From: Myxacorys almedinensis A
GTDB lineage: Bacteria; Cyanobacteriota; Cyanobacteriia; Leptolyngbyales; Leptolyngbyaceae
DNA: 64,000 nt
NCBI RefSeq assembly: GCF_010091945.1
Contig: NZ_WVIE01000022.1
Location: forward strand, 1 to 64,000
Direction of reading: 5' to 3'
A program made the translations under genes and the position numbers. Each line of letters opens with the position of its first letter. The stretch's first letter is position 1. The notes under the pieces were generated by a model. It saw only the letters and a program-made list of their open reading frames with translations, had not been told where the DNA came from and searched no databases. Below, piece after piece: positions 36,655 to 46,829 of this stretch.

Positions 36655-36670
36655 ATCAAGTTTTATTGAA
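36655..36670. promoter_or_regulatory. candidate ArsR operator upstream of arsC
   Basis: ATCAA-GTTTTA-TTGAA, matching the 35435-35450 box at 9 of 10 half-site bases with the same 6-bp spacer. It lies about 95 bp before the arsC ATG and just before the 13-bp hairpin, suggesting a second promoter that drives arsC onward. Confidence 0.55.
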
Positions 36671-36690
36671 ATAATGGGAGTATGCAAAGT

Positions 36691-36722
36691 GGCGTTTTAG
36701 GGGCTATTACCCCTAAAACGCC
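36691..36722. repeat. perfect 13-bp hairpin in the arsC leader
   Basis: GGCGTTTTAGGGG (36691-36703), loop CTATTA, CCCCTAAAACGCC (36710-36722). There is no T run after the right arm, so it is not a standard intrinsic terminator on either strand. It lies between the candidate operator and the arsC ribosome-binding site (GAGGGAG at 36754-36760), so it would sit in the arsC 5' leader or end the pstS transcript. Confidence 0.8.
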
Positions 36723-36766
36723 CGAATCGAAACACTGTAAGTTAAAACTCATTGAGGGAGTTTGTG

Positions 36767-37174
36767 ATGAAGCGAGTCATGTTTGTTTGCAAGAAAAACT
36801 CTGCCCGTTCGCAAATGGCAGAAGGCTTTGCAAACCAGCTAGGAGCGGGAAAAATCGAGGTTGTGAGTTCGGGGCTAGAAGCAAGCCACGTTCGCCCAGA
36901 AGCGATCGCAACCATGAAAGATGCAGGGATCGATATCACTCACCAAACCTCGAACGCCCTGAGTGAGTTTAGCCCAGAAGACTTTGATGCGGTCATTTCT
37001 CTGTGTGGCTGTGGCGTTAATTTGCCGCCAGAGTGGGTCACGCGGGATGTGTTTGAAGACTGGCAACTCGACGACCCAGCCGAACAACCCGACATCTTTC
37101 CCCAGGTGCGCGATCAAATTAAAGAGCGAGTCACGCGCCTGATCGAGACTTTAGAAGCGGCTCCGGTAGGATGA
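36767..37174 (+). CDS. arsC: arsenate reductase (low-molecular-weight phosphatase type)
   Basis: Reduces arsenate to arsenite. From ATG 36767 (GAGGGAG 6 bases upstream) the protein has 135 residues. It shows the C-x5-R loop VCKKNSARS with C8, and C80/C82 in SLCGCGVNLPPEWV. This cysteine set matches my memory of Synechocystis ArsC, which combines this fold with a glutathione/glutaredoxin mechanism; whether that holds here is inferred. The track's upstream start (36752, TTG) would place the ribosome-binding site inside the gene. The stop overlaps the next gene's start (ATGATGG), so the two are translationally coupled. Confidence 0.95.
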   Translation: MKRVMFVCKKNSARSQMAEGFANQLGAGKIEVVSSGLEASHVRPEAIATMKDAGIDITHQTSNALSEFSPEDFDAVISLCGCGVNLPPEWVTRDVFEDWQLDDPAEQPDIFPQVRDQIKERVTRLIETLEAAPVG

Positions 37175-37662
37175 TGGAAAAGCAACCACCTCACCCGATC
37201 GAGCCGATTCAGCCGATCGAAGAGAGCCTATGGTGGGTCATTCCTAGCAAACTGGCAGGAGTTCGGAAGCCGACCCCAGAAGAACTGCCTCAGCTAAAAG
37301 CAGCAGGGATCGGCGCGATCGTTTCTGTGATGGACGATCCCGCTAACCTGGATGCCTATCAGCAGGCGATGCTTCCCTATCTGTGGTTGCCAACTAAAGG
37401 AGGGACGGCACCCAGCCGAGAGCAGATTCAGGAGGTGCAAGATTTTGTTGCCAGCCAAAACCGCTTGGGTCATGGGGTTGCCATCCATTGCACAAGCGGC
37501 AAACGGCGGACAGGCACCCTGTTAGCCGCCTACCTCATCTATTCAGGGATGGCTTACGAGGCAGCGATGCAAACGATTCTAACTGCCAACCCCAACGTTG
37601 AGCTACGAGAGGCGCAAGCCAATTTTCTACAGGCATTAGCTGAACGTCAGTCTCTGTCATAA
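37171..37662 (+). CDS. protein tyrosine/dual-specificity phosphatase-like protein
   Basis: A 163-residue cytosolic protein with the phosphatase signature HCTSGKRRTG (C107, R113; HC-x5-RT). It is preceded by a likely general-acid loop (SVMDDPANLDAY) and a helical C-terminal half. It overlaps arsC by 4 bp, so it is made together with arsenate reductase. The Cys-loop chemistry resembles that of ArsC, and dual-specificity folds have given rise to arsenate reductases (yeast Acr2), so a second arsenate-related activity is conceivable. A true phosphatase role is the default. Confidence 0.85.
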   Translation: MMEKQPPHPIEPIQPIEESLWWVIPSKLAGVRKPTPEELPQLKAAGIGAIVSVMDDPANLDAYQQAMLPYLWLPTKGGTAPSREQIQEVQDFVASQNRLGHGVAIHCTSGKRRTGTLLAAYLIYSGMAYEAAMQTILTANPNVELREAQANFLQALAERQSLS

Positions 37663-37787
37663 CGTGTTTTCGGGGCGGAGAAACCTTTTTGGGCGGTTGC
37701 CCATAGAATCTAAAGACGGCTCAAAGCTTAGCCTCGCTGACTTTAGACCCCTTAAAAAACCTCAAACCCAGAGTTACCATTTCATTC

Positions 37788-38456
37788 ATGACCCATTTCG
37801 ATCATCCTCCCAGAATTTTGTTCCTGTATGGCTCTTTGCGCGATCGCTCCTATAGCCGCCTCCTAGCCGAAGAAGCGGCACGCATTATTCAAGAACTTGG
37901 AGCCGAGGTCAAGTTTTTCGATTCACGAGATCTGCCCATTTATGGCAGCGTGCCAGACACCCACCCCAAGGTGCAAGAGTTGCGGCAATTAAGCCAATGG
38001 TCGGAGGGGCAAGTTTGGTGTAGCCCAGAGATGCACGGTCAGATCACGGGCATCATGAAAAATCAGATTGACTGGATTCCTCTCAGCATCGGAGCCGTGC
38101 GCCCCACCCAAGGCAGAACGCTGGCGGTGATGCAGGTTAGCGGGGGGTCGCAGTCGTTTAATGCAATTAATACCCTCAGGCTGTTGGGACGCTGGATGCG
38201 GATGTTTACCATTCCCAATCAATCGTCTGTGGCAAAAGCGTATCAAGAGTTTCATGAAGATGGCACGATGAAAGATTCGCCCTACCGCGATCGCGTGATT
38301 GATGTGATGGAGGAACTCTACAAATTCACGATTCTGCTGCGAGATAAGGTAGATTATCTCACCGATCGCTATAGTGAACGTAAAGAACAAGGCATTCACG
38401 AAACAATGAATGATATTGGCAACACCATTAACAATGCGAAATTGACAATCATGTGA
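37788..38456 (+). CDS. arsH: ArsH NADPH-dependent flavoprotein
   Basis: FMN-binding oxidoreductase of 222 residues with the FMN loop [17 protein letters not shown] (about 14-30), the [19 protein letters not shown] segment and the typical C-terminus ([14 protein letters not shown]). ArsH proteins oxidise trivalent organoarsenicals and can reduce quinones or metals. It lies 125 bp after the phosphatase gene, with no operator box in the gap, so it is probably on the same transcript. Confidence 0.95.
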   Translation: MTHFDHPPRILFLYGSLRDRSYSRLLAEEAARIIQELGAEVKFFDSRDLPIYGSVPDTHPKVQELRQLSQWSEGQVWCSPEMHGQITGIMKNQIDWIPLSIGAVRPTQGRTLAVMQVSGGSQSFNAINTLRLLGRWMRMFTIPNQSSVAKAYQEFHEDGTMKDSPYRDRVIDVMEELYKFTILLRDKVDYLTDRYSERKEQGIHETMNDIGNTINNAKLTIM

Positions 38457-38611
38457 AACACTCACTCGTTAAACGTTGCAATCGAAACGATGAATGCTAG
38501 AGCAATCAACACCTCCATCATAATTGTGAGATATAGATTGTGAGATATGGCAAGCCTCACCGCTCGTGAAATTTAGCAATCCGCCCATCCTTTAGAAGAG
38601 CGCAGTATACC

Positions 38612-39625
<1,014 letters not shown>

Positions 39626-39729
39626 TCACACCGTGGTAGAGAAACTGCGATCGCGCTTTGCAAAGAAGAATTACGACACCCTCAGAGGTTAGGGTCAGAG
39701 CCAATTTTGGCGCGGTCAACCTGAGGATC

Positions 39730-41997
39730 TTACGCCTCAATCACGACCCGCAAATTGCCCCGTTTCTTGGAAACCCGACACGACGTAGACGATCCGGATC
39801 GCTCAAACTCTAAATCTAGCAAGGTTGCCCCCACTCGCAAATTCTTGAGCGCTAAGAAATTGAGCGACTCTGGCAACGCCGGATCGATGATCCGCAAATA
39901 GTTTCCGGGAGCATCAGGCACTAGATTAACGATCATATGCACCAGTTGAAACACGCTGCCCGTTGCCCATGCCTGGGGAGAACATGCCACCGGATATTGA
40001 ACGGGTTCGTTGTCATCCATGCGTTCATAGCCGCAGAACAATTCTGGGGGGCGCTGATAGGGCTGATGGCGCGTCATGTCGAGCAAGCCTTTGCACAGTT
40101 CTAGAGCCTGATCGATCAACCCCAGCGATCGCAGCCCGATCGCCGTCAGCGTATTGTCGTGAGGCCACACCGACCCAATATGATAGCCCATCGGATTATA
40201 CGCAGGAGACGCACTGCTGAGGGTGCGAATGCCCCAACCGTTAAACATATCCGGAGCGCGCAGCCGCTCGGCAACGCTGTAGGCTTTTTCGGGAGTAAAA
40301 ATTCCCAAACTGAGGCAGTGACCAGGGTTTGAGGTGATACTATCGACCTGGTTGCCGTCTCCATCAAGCGCCAAGGCACAAAAATCTTGATCTTCCATCC
40401 AGAAATCGCGGTTAAAGCGCATCTTCAGATCTCTGGCTTCTTCTTCCCAGCGATCCGCTAGATCGATCCGCTTTTTCATGCGGGCAATTTGGCTGAGCCG
40501 CACCTTCGCCGCATAGACATAGCCTTGCACTTCGCAAAGCGTGATTGCCCCGTGAGCGAGTTTGCCCTTGCGATCGACAATGCAATTGCTCGAATCTTTC
40601 CAGCCTTGGTTGTCGAGTCCCCGTTTGGAGATGCGCTCATAGGCAAGATAGCCCGTTTCTTTGAGGTTGCGATCGCACCAATCCATCGCTGCGATCGCCG
40701 CCCCCCAGAGGCGATCAAGCGTCTCATAATCGGCTGTCCAAGCAAAATATTCGGCGTAAAGCATCAGCCAAAGCGGGGTGGCATCCACAGTTCCATAGTA
40801 GGGAGTGTGCGGCACTTCCTGGCAGCGCGCCATCTCCCCAAATCGGATCTCGTGCAGAATCTTTCCGGGCTGTTCTTCCCGCCAGTCGTCATCAACCTTG
40901 CCTTGATAGTGCGCCAAAATGGTCAGGGTTTCCCGCGCAATTTGCGGATCGAGCAACAGCGTCTGAGACGCCGCAATGATAGAATCGCGTCCAAACAGGG
41001 TTGAAAACCACGGAACTCCCGCAGAGAGCGCTTTATTTTTGCCAAAGGTTTGGCGCAGGAGATAAATATCTTGCCCTGCCCGCTCAATCACCCGATTGAA
41101 GGTACTTTTATCTGACAAAATCTGGGTGGCATGGCTTTGCCACAACTCTTCTTCGGCAAATTCCGCCGCTTTTGCCTGAGATAGGGTGATCGGCGCACTT
41201 ACTTTCGAGACGTTACGCCCATTGCTGAGAGGTTGCAGCCGATACCCCATTTTTTGAATTTCGTGGGATTGCAACTCAAGTTGCCAAACGGCAGTGTTGC
41301 CTTTGATGCAGTCTGGCTGGTGGTGAATAAATTCGATGTGAGATTCTAAAATGGCGTGGTCAAGCCCCTGATAGGCAAGGGTGAGATCCTTAACCGACTG
41401 ATCCTCATCATCGGTAAATACTGACTCGATTTCCGCAATCTCGACAGGCTCAGCAGCAGGTTTGGGCAGCAACCGCAGCAGACGACCGCGATCGCGGCGG
41501 GCATAGCCTCGCACTTCAAACAAATCAACGAAATCTGCATCGAAACTCAGACTAATCTCAAACCGCGCCGCATCGGTGCTGTAGTTCGCGATTTCAATTT
41601 CTTCAAACAAGCCACCATTTAAGACAAGTTCGCGTTTAATGCCGATCGTTTCTGCCTGAATCTGATCTCCTAACCGGGGATTGGCACACAAGACCGACAG
41701 CACAAACCCTTTTTCCGCCGTGCTGCTCAAGAGAATAGGCGGATGCCCATCAATTTGCAGTTCGAGGCGATTGAGGAACCGAGTGTCACTGCAAAATAGC
41801 CCCATACTGCTGCTGCGTCCATCGTCTGCTGCTCCGCCAATGTTGCCGAAGGTATCGGTCAGCAAAAATAGGTCATCATCTTTTAAAGTCAGGACAGGCT
41901 GAGGACGCTCATTGAGAACCGAGGGCCACTCTGAAACTGGAAGTTGGTCGGCAGGGACAAATTTTTTACCGTCGAGTTCGATGATCTCCGAGGTCAT
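39730..41997 (-). CDS. amylo-alpha-1,6-glucosidase (glycogen debranching-like)
   Basis: A 755-residue cytosolic enzyme of the GDE type: N-terminal beta domain (DTFGNIGGAADDGRSSSMGLFCSDTRFLNRLELQIDG), then an (alpha/alpha) barrel with GVPWFSTLFGRDSIIAASQTLLLDP, HEIRFGEMA, YYGTVDATPLWLMLYAEY and GWKDSSNCI. Such proteins hydrolyse alpha-1,6 branches or related glycosides, and the exact substrate is not clear from sequence. It lies upstream of por on the same strand with a 146-bp gap and diverges from pyk. Confidence 0.88.
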   Translation of the reverse strand: MTSEIIELDGKKFVPADQLPVSEWPSVLNERPQPVLTLKDDDLFLLTDTFGNIGGAADDGRSSSMGLFCSDTRFLNRLELQIDGHPPILLSSTAEKGFVLSVLCANPRLGDQIQAETIGIKRELVLNGGLFEEIEIANYSTDAARFEISLSFDADFVDLFEVRGYARRDRGRLLRLLPKPAAEPVEIAEIESVFTDDEDQSVKDLTLAYQGLDHAILESHIEFIHHQPDCIKGNTAVWQLELQSHEIQKMGYRLQPLSNGRNVSKVSAPITLSQAKAAEFAEEELWQSHATQILSDKSTFNRVIERAGQDIYLLRQTFGKNKALSAGVPWFSTLFGRDSIIAASQTLLLDPQIARETLTILAHYQGKVDDDWREEQPGKILHEIRFGEMARCQEVPHTPYYGTVDATPLWLMLYAEYFAWTADYETLDRLWGAAIAAMDWCDRNLKETGYLAYERISKRGLDNQGWKDSSNCIVDRKGKLAHGAITLCEVQGYVYAAKVRLSQIARMKKRIDLADRWEEEARDLKMRFNRDFWMEDQDFCALALDGDGNQVDSITSNPGHCLSLGIFTPEKAYSVAERLRAPDMFNGWGIRTLSSASPAYNPMGYHIGSVWPHDNTLTAIGLRSLGLIDQALELCKGLLDMTRHQPYQRPPELFCGYERMDDNEPVQYPVACSPQAWATGSVFQLVHMIVNLVPDAPGNYLRIIDPALPESLNFLALKNLRVGATLLDLEFERSGSSTSCRVSKKRGNLRVVIEA

Positions 41998-42731
41998 GAA
42001 ACTAATCTCTAGCTATGGGGTAAATCGGGGGACTGACGTTTAAATTTAGCGAATTTGCAGCCGAAATTGTTAGCCAACCCCAGAAAATTTGACAACAGTT
42101 TGGTAGCCCAGACTGCACAGCAAACGACTAAGTTTCGGGATTTTGCATCTCTTTTTTCTTCGGCGCACTACTTTTACTTTGGTAATGTTTTTAACTTAAA
42201 TCCTCTGGATTTACTGATCAGTTTCTTCGCTCGTGCTCTGTCTAGCACCATCAAGAACGCGGGTTCTCGCCCTCTCGTTACACCCGCAAGCAGAGCCTGT
42301 TTAAGATTGAGTCGTCAATTCGCTTAAAACCCTACGCTCAAAACCCTAATTTCAAAGCCTGATCGACATCGGACGAACGGCAGCGATCGCAGTGCGGTTC
42401 TTAAAGGATTCTTAAATTTTGCCCATCACCCAGGCTGGTCAAGCCATCTTGAACGGGGGTGCTGATCCTTCCTGCTCGTCCTGCGATTCTTTGGTGCCTA
42501 ACCTATCTTTCGTCACCCTGCCGAATGCGCTGCAAACGTGGTAGTATCCCAGATGCCCTCGTGTTAGTTATTCGCGACATTCAGCGCCCCAGAGCGCAAA
42601 TTTACACAACCACAACGAAAGTGCGATTAGCGCAAGGCACATCTCCGAAGGAACCGCGCATTTGGTGCAGATCTTGACTTAAACTTTCTTTCATCCCCCT
42701 ATCCCTTCACTCATCGTTGGATCTCTAGTTC
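41998..42731. promoter_or_regulatory. 734-bp divergent region between the debranching gene and pyk
   Basis: Expected promoters on both sides. Track ORFs 42055-42327 and 42459-42677 have no family-like sequence, odd composition and no ribosome-binding site. I see no RNA gene or strong inverted repeat. The length suggests a long leader or regulatory region for pyruvate kinase. Confidence 0.45.
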
Positions 42732-44513
42732 ATGCAAGTGCCATCCTCTCGTCGTAGAACAAAAATCGTTGCCACGATCGGTCCAGCTACTAGCACCCCA
42801 GACACCTTACGAGACCTGATTAAGGCAGGAGCCACAACGCTTCGCCTTAATTTTTCTCACGGAACCCACGACGATCATTTACGCAGCATTCGGCTGATTC
42901 GCCAAATTTCGTTTGAGCTAAATCAGCCCGTCGGCATTCTTCAAGACTTGCAGGGACCGAAAATTCGTCTCGGACGGTTTGAGAATGGCTCGATTGTGCT
43001 GAACAACAATGACCCGTTTACCCTGACCAGTCGGCTGATTCCGGGAACGCAGGAGATCAGTTCTGTCACCTACGATCGCTTGTCTGAAGAAGTGCCGACC
43101 GGGGCAACGATCTTGCTCGATGATGGCAGGGTGGAAATGGTGGTGGAAGCCGTCGATCGCGAGGCGCGAGAACTGCGATGTCGAGTGGTGGTGGGAGGTC
43201 CGCTCTCGAATAACAAAGGGGTGAATTTTCCGGGGGTTTACCTGTCGATCAAAGCGCTGACCGATAAAGATCGCAAAGATTTGACGTTTGGGTTAGACCA
43301 AGGTGTGGATTGGGTCGCCCTTAGCTTTGTGCGAAATCCTCAAGATGTTTTGGAGATCAAGGAACTGATTTCCAGTGCTGGCAAGTCGGTGCCGGTGGTG
43401 GTGAAAATTGAGAAGCACGAAGCGATCGAGCAGATGGAGGCGATTTTGTCGATCGCCGATGGCGTCATGGTGGCACGGGGGGATCTTGGCGTAGAACTGC
43501 CCGCAGAAGATGTGCCGATTTTGCAGAAGCGCCTGATTACGACTGCCAATCGATTGGGCATTCCGGTGATCACCGCGACGCAGATGCTCGATAGCATGGT
43601 TCACAGTCCGCGTCCGACGCGCGCCGAAATTTCCGATGTCGCCAATGCCATTCTCGATGGAACCGATGCGGTGATGCTGTCGAACGAAACGGCGGTGGGC
43701 AAGTTTCCAGTCGAAGCGGTGGCGACGATGGCACGGATCGCCCTTCGCACCGAGCAAGAACCGAGCCATCGCACTTTAGAGGGAACTGGGCGCTCGATCC
43801 CCAACTCGATCAGTCAAGCGGTCGGTAAGATCTCCGAGCAATTGGGCGCGATCGCAATCATGTCGATGACCAAATCAGGGGCAACCGCACGAAACGTCTC
43901 AAAATTCCGTCCCAAAACTCCGATTCTTGCCGTGACGCCCCATGTGGATGTTGCTCGCCAACTTCAATTGGTGTGGGGCGTCAGACCATTGCTCGTGCTC
44001 GATCTACCCTCCACAGGTCAGACGTTCCAAGCCGCGCTCAATGTGGCGCAAGAGAAAGGCTTGGTGTCGGAGGGCGATCTCGTCGTCATGACTGCCGGAA
44101 CCTTGCAAGGCGTTTCTGGCTCAACAGATTTGATCAAAATCGAGGTGGTAACTGCTGTTCGGGGAAAAGGGATCGGCATCGGTCAAGGGTCGATCAGTGG
44201 ACGCGCCAGAGTTGCGCCCAACAGTGGAGAACTCTCTCGCTTTCTGTCTGGCGAGATTTTAGTGGCACCCTGCACCAGCGCTGACCACATCGACGCCATC
44301 CGTAAAGCGGCAGGGATCATCACCGAAGATAGTAGCTTGACGAGCCACGCGGCGGTGATTGGGCTGCGGTTGGGCATTCCAGTGTTGGTGGGAGTTAAAA
44401 ACGCGACAGGGGTGATCCGCGATGGTGAAATTGTCACGCTAGACATGCAGCGTGGGCTGGTCTATTCCGGCACCAACGGCGCAACCCAAACCGACTCAGC
44501 CTTGACCGTTTAG
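42732..44513 (+). CDS. pyk: pyruvate kinase with C-terminal PEP-utilizer-type domain
   Basis: Transfers phosphate from phosphoenolpyruvate to ADP. Conserved motifs: RRTKIVATIGPATS, LRLNFSHG, QDLQGPKIRLG, VVVKIEKHEA (catalytic Lys), MVARGDLGVEL and ITATQMLDSM. After the usual ~475 residues there is an extra ~110-residue domain (GRARVAPNSGELSRFLSGEILVAP ... TEDSSLTSHAAVIGLRLGIPVLVG). It resembles the phosphohistidine domain of PEP synthase and dikinase, as in Geobacillus-type pyruvate kinases, so the total is 593 residues. In studied enzymes the extra domain is not needed for catalysis. Confidence 0.97.
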   Translation: MQVPSSRRRTKIVATIGPATSTPDTLRDLIKAGATTLRLNFSHGTHDDHLRSIRLIRQISFELNQPVGILQDLQGPKIRLGRFENGSIVLNNNDPFTLTSRLIPGTQEISSVTYDRLSEEVPTGATILLDDGRVEMVVEAVDREARELRCRVVVGGPLSNNKGVNFPGVYLSIKALTDKDRKDLTFGLDQGVDWVALSFVRNPQDVLEIKELISSAGKSVPVVVKIEKHEAIEQMEAILSIADGVMVARGDLGVELPAEDVPILQKRLITTANRLGIPVITATQMLDSMVHSPRPTRAEISDVANAILDGTDAVMLSNETAVGKFPVEAVATMARIALRTEQEPSHRTLEGTGRSIPNSISQAVGKISEQLGAIAIMSMTKSGATARNVSKFRPKTPILAVTPHVDVARQLQLVWGVRPLLVLDLPSTGQTFQAALNVAQEKGLVSEGDLVVMTAGTLQGVSGSTDLIKIEVVTAVRGKGIGIGQGSISGRARVAPNSGELSRFLSGEILVAPCTSADHIDAIRKAAGIITEDSSLTSHAAVIGLRLGIPVLVGVKNATGVIRDGEIVTLDMQRGLVYSGTNGATQTDSALTV

Positions 44514-44679
44514 ATCAAATCCTCCTGTTGGGCTGCGATCGCTGGCGTAAAGAAACCATGGAGCAACGGTTGGCTTGGGGCTGGGTAACCTTACCCGCAG
44601 ATTCACTCAACCCAGATCCACCCAACCCAGATACACTGAGAGTTGCTTTAGTCCCCACTGGTTTTTAGGAGGTTGTAAT

Positions 44680-46131
44680 ATGGCTCACGCCGCTTCTGTG
44701 ATTACGGCAATTAACCCAATTCAGTTTGGGACAGATGGATGGCGCGGGCTGATTGCAGCCGATTTTACCTACGATCGCGTTAGGCGGGTTGCCCCGATCG
44801 TGGCGCAGGTGCTAGCCGAGGAATATGGTTCCCAAACAGGCAGCAATACCGTGATTGTGGGCTACGATCGCCGCTTTATTGCCGAAGAGTTTGCCCGGGT
44901 GGCGGCAGATTCTATACGCGCGATCGGGTTTGATATTCTCTTTTCCGAATGCTTTGCCCCGACTCCTGCCTTTAGTTGGGCAGCAAAGACGCTCAATGCC
45001 TTAGGCGCGATCGTGATTACGGCAAGCCACAATCCCGGTGGCTATTCGGGCTTGAAAGTAAAAGGGGCGTTTGGGGGATCGGTGCCGCCGGAGGTGACGC
45101 AAAAAATCGAAGCCTTGCTAGCAGGTGGGCAGCCGCCTCAAGCGCAGGCTCCGGGTCGCTTTGAGACCTTTAACCCGTGGACGAGCTACTGCGAAGGGCT
45201 GCGATCGCTGGTCGATATTGCTGCAATTCGGGCTGCCATTACTCAAGGCAAGCTCACCGTGTTTGCCGATGTGATGCACGGAGCGGCGGCAGGCGGAATT
45301 GCCCAACTGCTCGGCGTTGAGATTCACGAGTTAAACAGCGATCGCGACCCCTTGTTTGAGGGCGGCGCACCAGAACCTTTGCCCAAATATTTATCCAAAC
45401 TTTTGCACCAGATTCAAGCATTTGAGAGCGATGGTTTAGCGGTTGGGTTAGTGTTTGATGGAGATGCCGATCGCATTGGCGCTGTCGATGGCAATGGCAA
45501 CTTCCTGAGTTCTCAAATTCTGATTCCTATTTTGATCGAACATTTGTCCCGAAAAGGCTACCGTGGCGAAGTGGTAAAAACGGTGAGCGGCTCAGATCTA
45601 ATTCCAAAAGTGGCTCAGCACAACCACCTTCCCGTGTTTGAAACCCCGATTGGCTACAAATATATTGCCGATCGCATGTTGGTTGCCAAGGTGCTGCTTG
45701 GGGGTGAAGAGTCGGGCGGAATTGGGTATGGGCACCACATTCCAGAACGCGATGCTTTATTAGCGGCGCTGTATGTGTTAGAAACCGTTGTTCAAACCGA
45801 ATTAGATTTAAGCGATTTGTACCACCAGATTCAGCAAAAAGTAGGATTTGATGCCGCCTACGATCGCATCGATCTTCCCCTTGCCAGCATGAACGTCAGA
45901 GCAAAACTTCTAGAGCAATTAAACACCAACCCCGTGCAAAACATTGCTGGGCGCGCTGTGATCCACTGCCAAACAGAGGATGGTTTCAAATTCCGTCTAG
46001 CGGATCAAAGCTGGTTGCTGATTCGTTTTAGTGGCACTGAGCCTGTGTTGCGGCTCTACTGCGAAGCTGCCACGATCGAACAGGTTCATGCCACCTTAAA
46101 TTGGGCAAAACAGTGGGCAAACTCTATCTAA
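44680..46131 (+). CDS. phosphoglucomutase/phosphomannomutase family enzyme
   Basis: Interconverts hexose-1- and 6-phosphates. Start set at ATG 44680, since AGGAGG at 44667-44672 precedes it by 7 bases and the track's extra 35 N-terminal residues are not family-like. This gives 483 residues. Motifs: FGTDGWRGLIAADFT, phosphoserine loop TASHNPGGYSGLKVKG, metal loop DGDADRIGAVDG, sugar loop GGEESGGIG and C-terminal RFSGTEPVLRLYCEA. Specificity (glucose versus mannose or glucosamine) cannot be fixed here. It is about 165 bp after pyk on the same strand. Confidence 0.94.
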   Translation: MAHAASVITAINPIQFGTDGWRGLIAADFTYDRVRRVAPIVAQVLAEEYGSQTGSNTVIVGYDRRFIAEEFARVAADSIRAIGFDILFSECFAPTPAFSWAAKTLNALGAIVITASHNPGGYSGLKVKGAFGGSVPPEVTQKIEALLAGGQPPQAQAPGRFETFNPWTSYCEGLRSLVDIAAIRAAITQGKLTVFADVMHGAAAGGIAQLLGVEIHELNSDRDPLFEGGAPEPLPKYLSKLLHQIQAFESDGLAVGLVFDGDADRIGAVDGNGNFLSSQILIPILIEHLSRKGYRGEVVKTVSGSDLIPKVAQHNHLPVFETPIGYKYIADRMLVAKVLLGGEESGGIGYGHHIPERDALLAALYVLETVVQTELDLSDLYHQIQQKVGFDAAYDRIDLPLASMNVRAKLLEQLNTNPVQNIAGRAVIHCQTEDGFKFRLADQSWLLIRFSGTEPVLRLYCEAATIEQVHATLNWAKQWANSI

Positions 46132-46191
46132 AGTCTGCTAGTTCAGAAATCGGGGATCTGAAAACCTGTTTAGCCAACAGCTAGCTCATCA

Positions 46192-46352
46192 TTCTGGTGG
46201 GCTGTCAAGGTGGAAGTGAGGGACTAGGAGGGGATGGGTGGAGAGGGGATGGGTGGCTGGGTCGGGAAGGAATCTAGCCCATCGACTCATCCACCCATTT
46301 ACCCATCGACTCAACGTTGACACTCTACTAGGTTGACAATCTACTAGATAGA
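46192..46352 (+). repeat. left copy of an inverted repeat flanking the GNAT gene
   Basis: Begins CTGGTGGGCTGTCAAG, continues GGACTAGGAGG and GGATGGGTGG (twice), and ends CATCGACTCAACGTTGACA followed by a tandem GTTGACAMTCTACTAG (x2). The same ordered blocks recur in reverse complement at 47150-47278. Internal differences include an extra GGATGGGTGG copy and a longer middle. It ends just before the GNAT ribosome-binding site. Confidence 0.75.
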
Positions 46353-46367
46353 GGAGATGCGATCGCA

Positions 46368-46829
46368 ATGAAAATACGATTGTTTGAAAAAATAGACGCT
46401 GAGCAAGTCGCCCAGTTGTTTCACCAGACCGTGCGGGAAATTAACATTCACGATTACTCAAGCGATCAGGTTAAAGCATGGGCACCCGACAATATCTACT
46501 TTAGAAACTGGGCAGAGGTTTGCTCAAACCGCTTCACCTATGTTGCAGATAATGACGGTGCGATCGCTGGATTCGGAGAGCTAGAACCTGATGGTCATAT
46601 CGACTGTTTTTATTGCCATAAAGACTATCAGCGCAGCGGAGTAGGCAGCCAGATCTATCACGCGATCGAAGCCAAGGCGCTAGAGTTGGGAATCAGCCAC
46701 TTGCACACCGAAGCAAGCATCACCGCAAAACCATTTTTTCAACGGATGGGGTTTTCCGTCGTCAACCAGCAGGAGGTAACGCGGCGGGGTGCAACCTTTG
46801 TCCAGTACAAGATGGCAAAAGTGCTATAG
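46368..46829 (+). CDS. GNAT-family N-acetyltransferase
   Basis: A 153-residue cytosolic acetyltransferase. The acetyl-CoA loop is YQRSGVGSQIYHAIEAKALELG; the following strand-helix HLHTEASITAKPFFQRMGFSVV is typical of the GNAT fold. GAGGAG precedes the ATG by about 11 bases. The gene lies alone between inverted repeat copies (46192-46352 and 47150-47278), so it may be a passenger of a small mobile or duplicated unit. Substrate unknown. Confidence 0.9.
   Translation: MKIRLFEKIDAEQVAQLFHQTVREINIHDYSSDQVKAWAPDNIYFRNWAEVCSNRFTYVADNDGAIAGFGELEPDGHIDCFYCHKDYQRSGVGSQIYHAIEAKALELGISHLHTEASITAKPFFQRMGFSVVNQQEVTRRGATFVQYKMAKVL

Noticed and set aside
42055-42327. 90-aa + strand ORF upstream of pyk
   Set aside because: No recognisable domain, no ribosome-binding site, and no support from neighbours.
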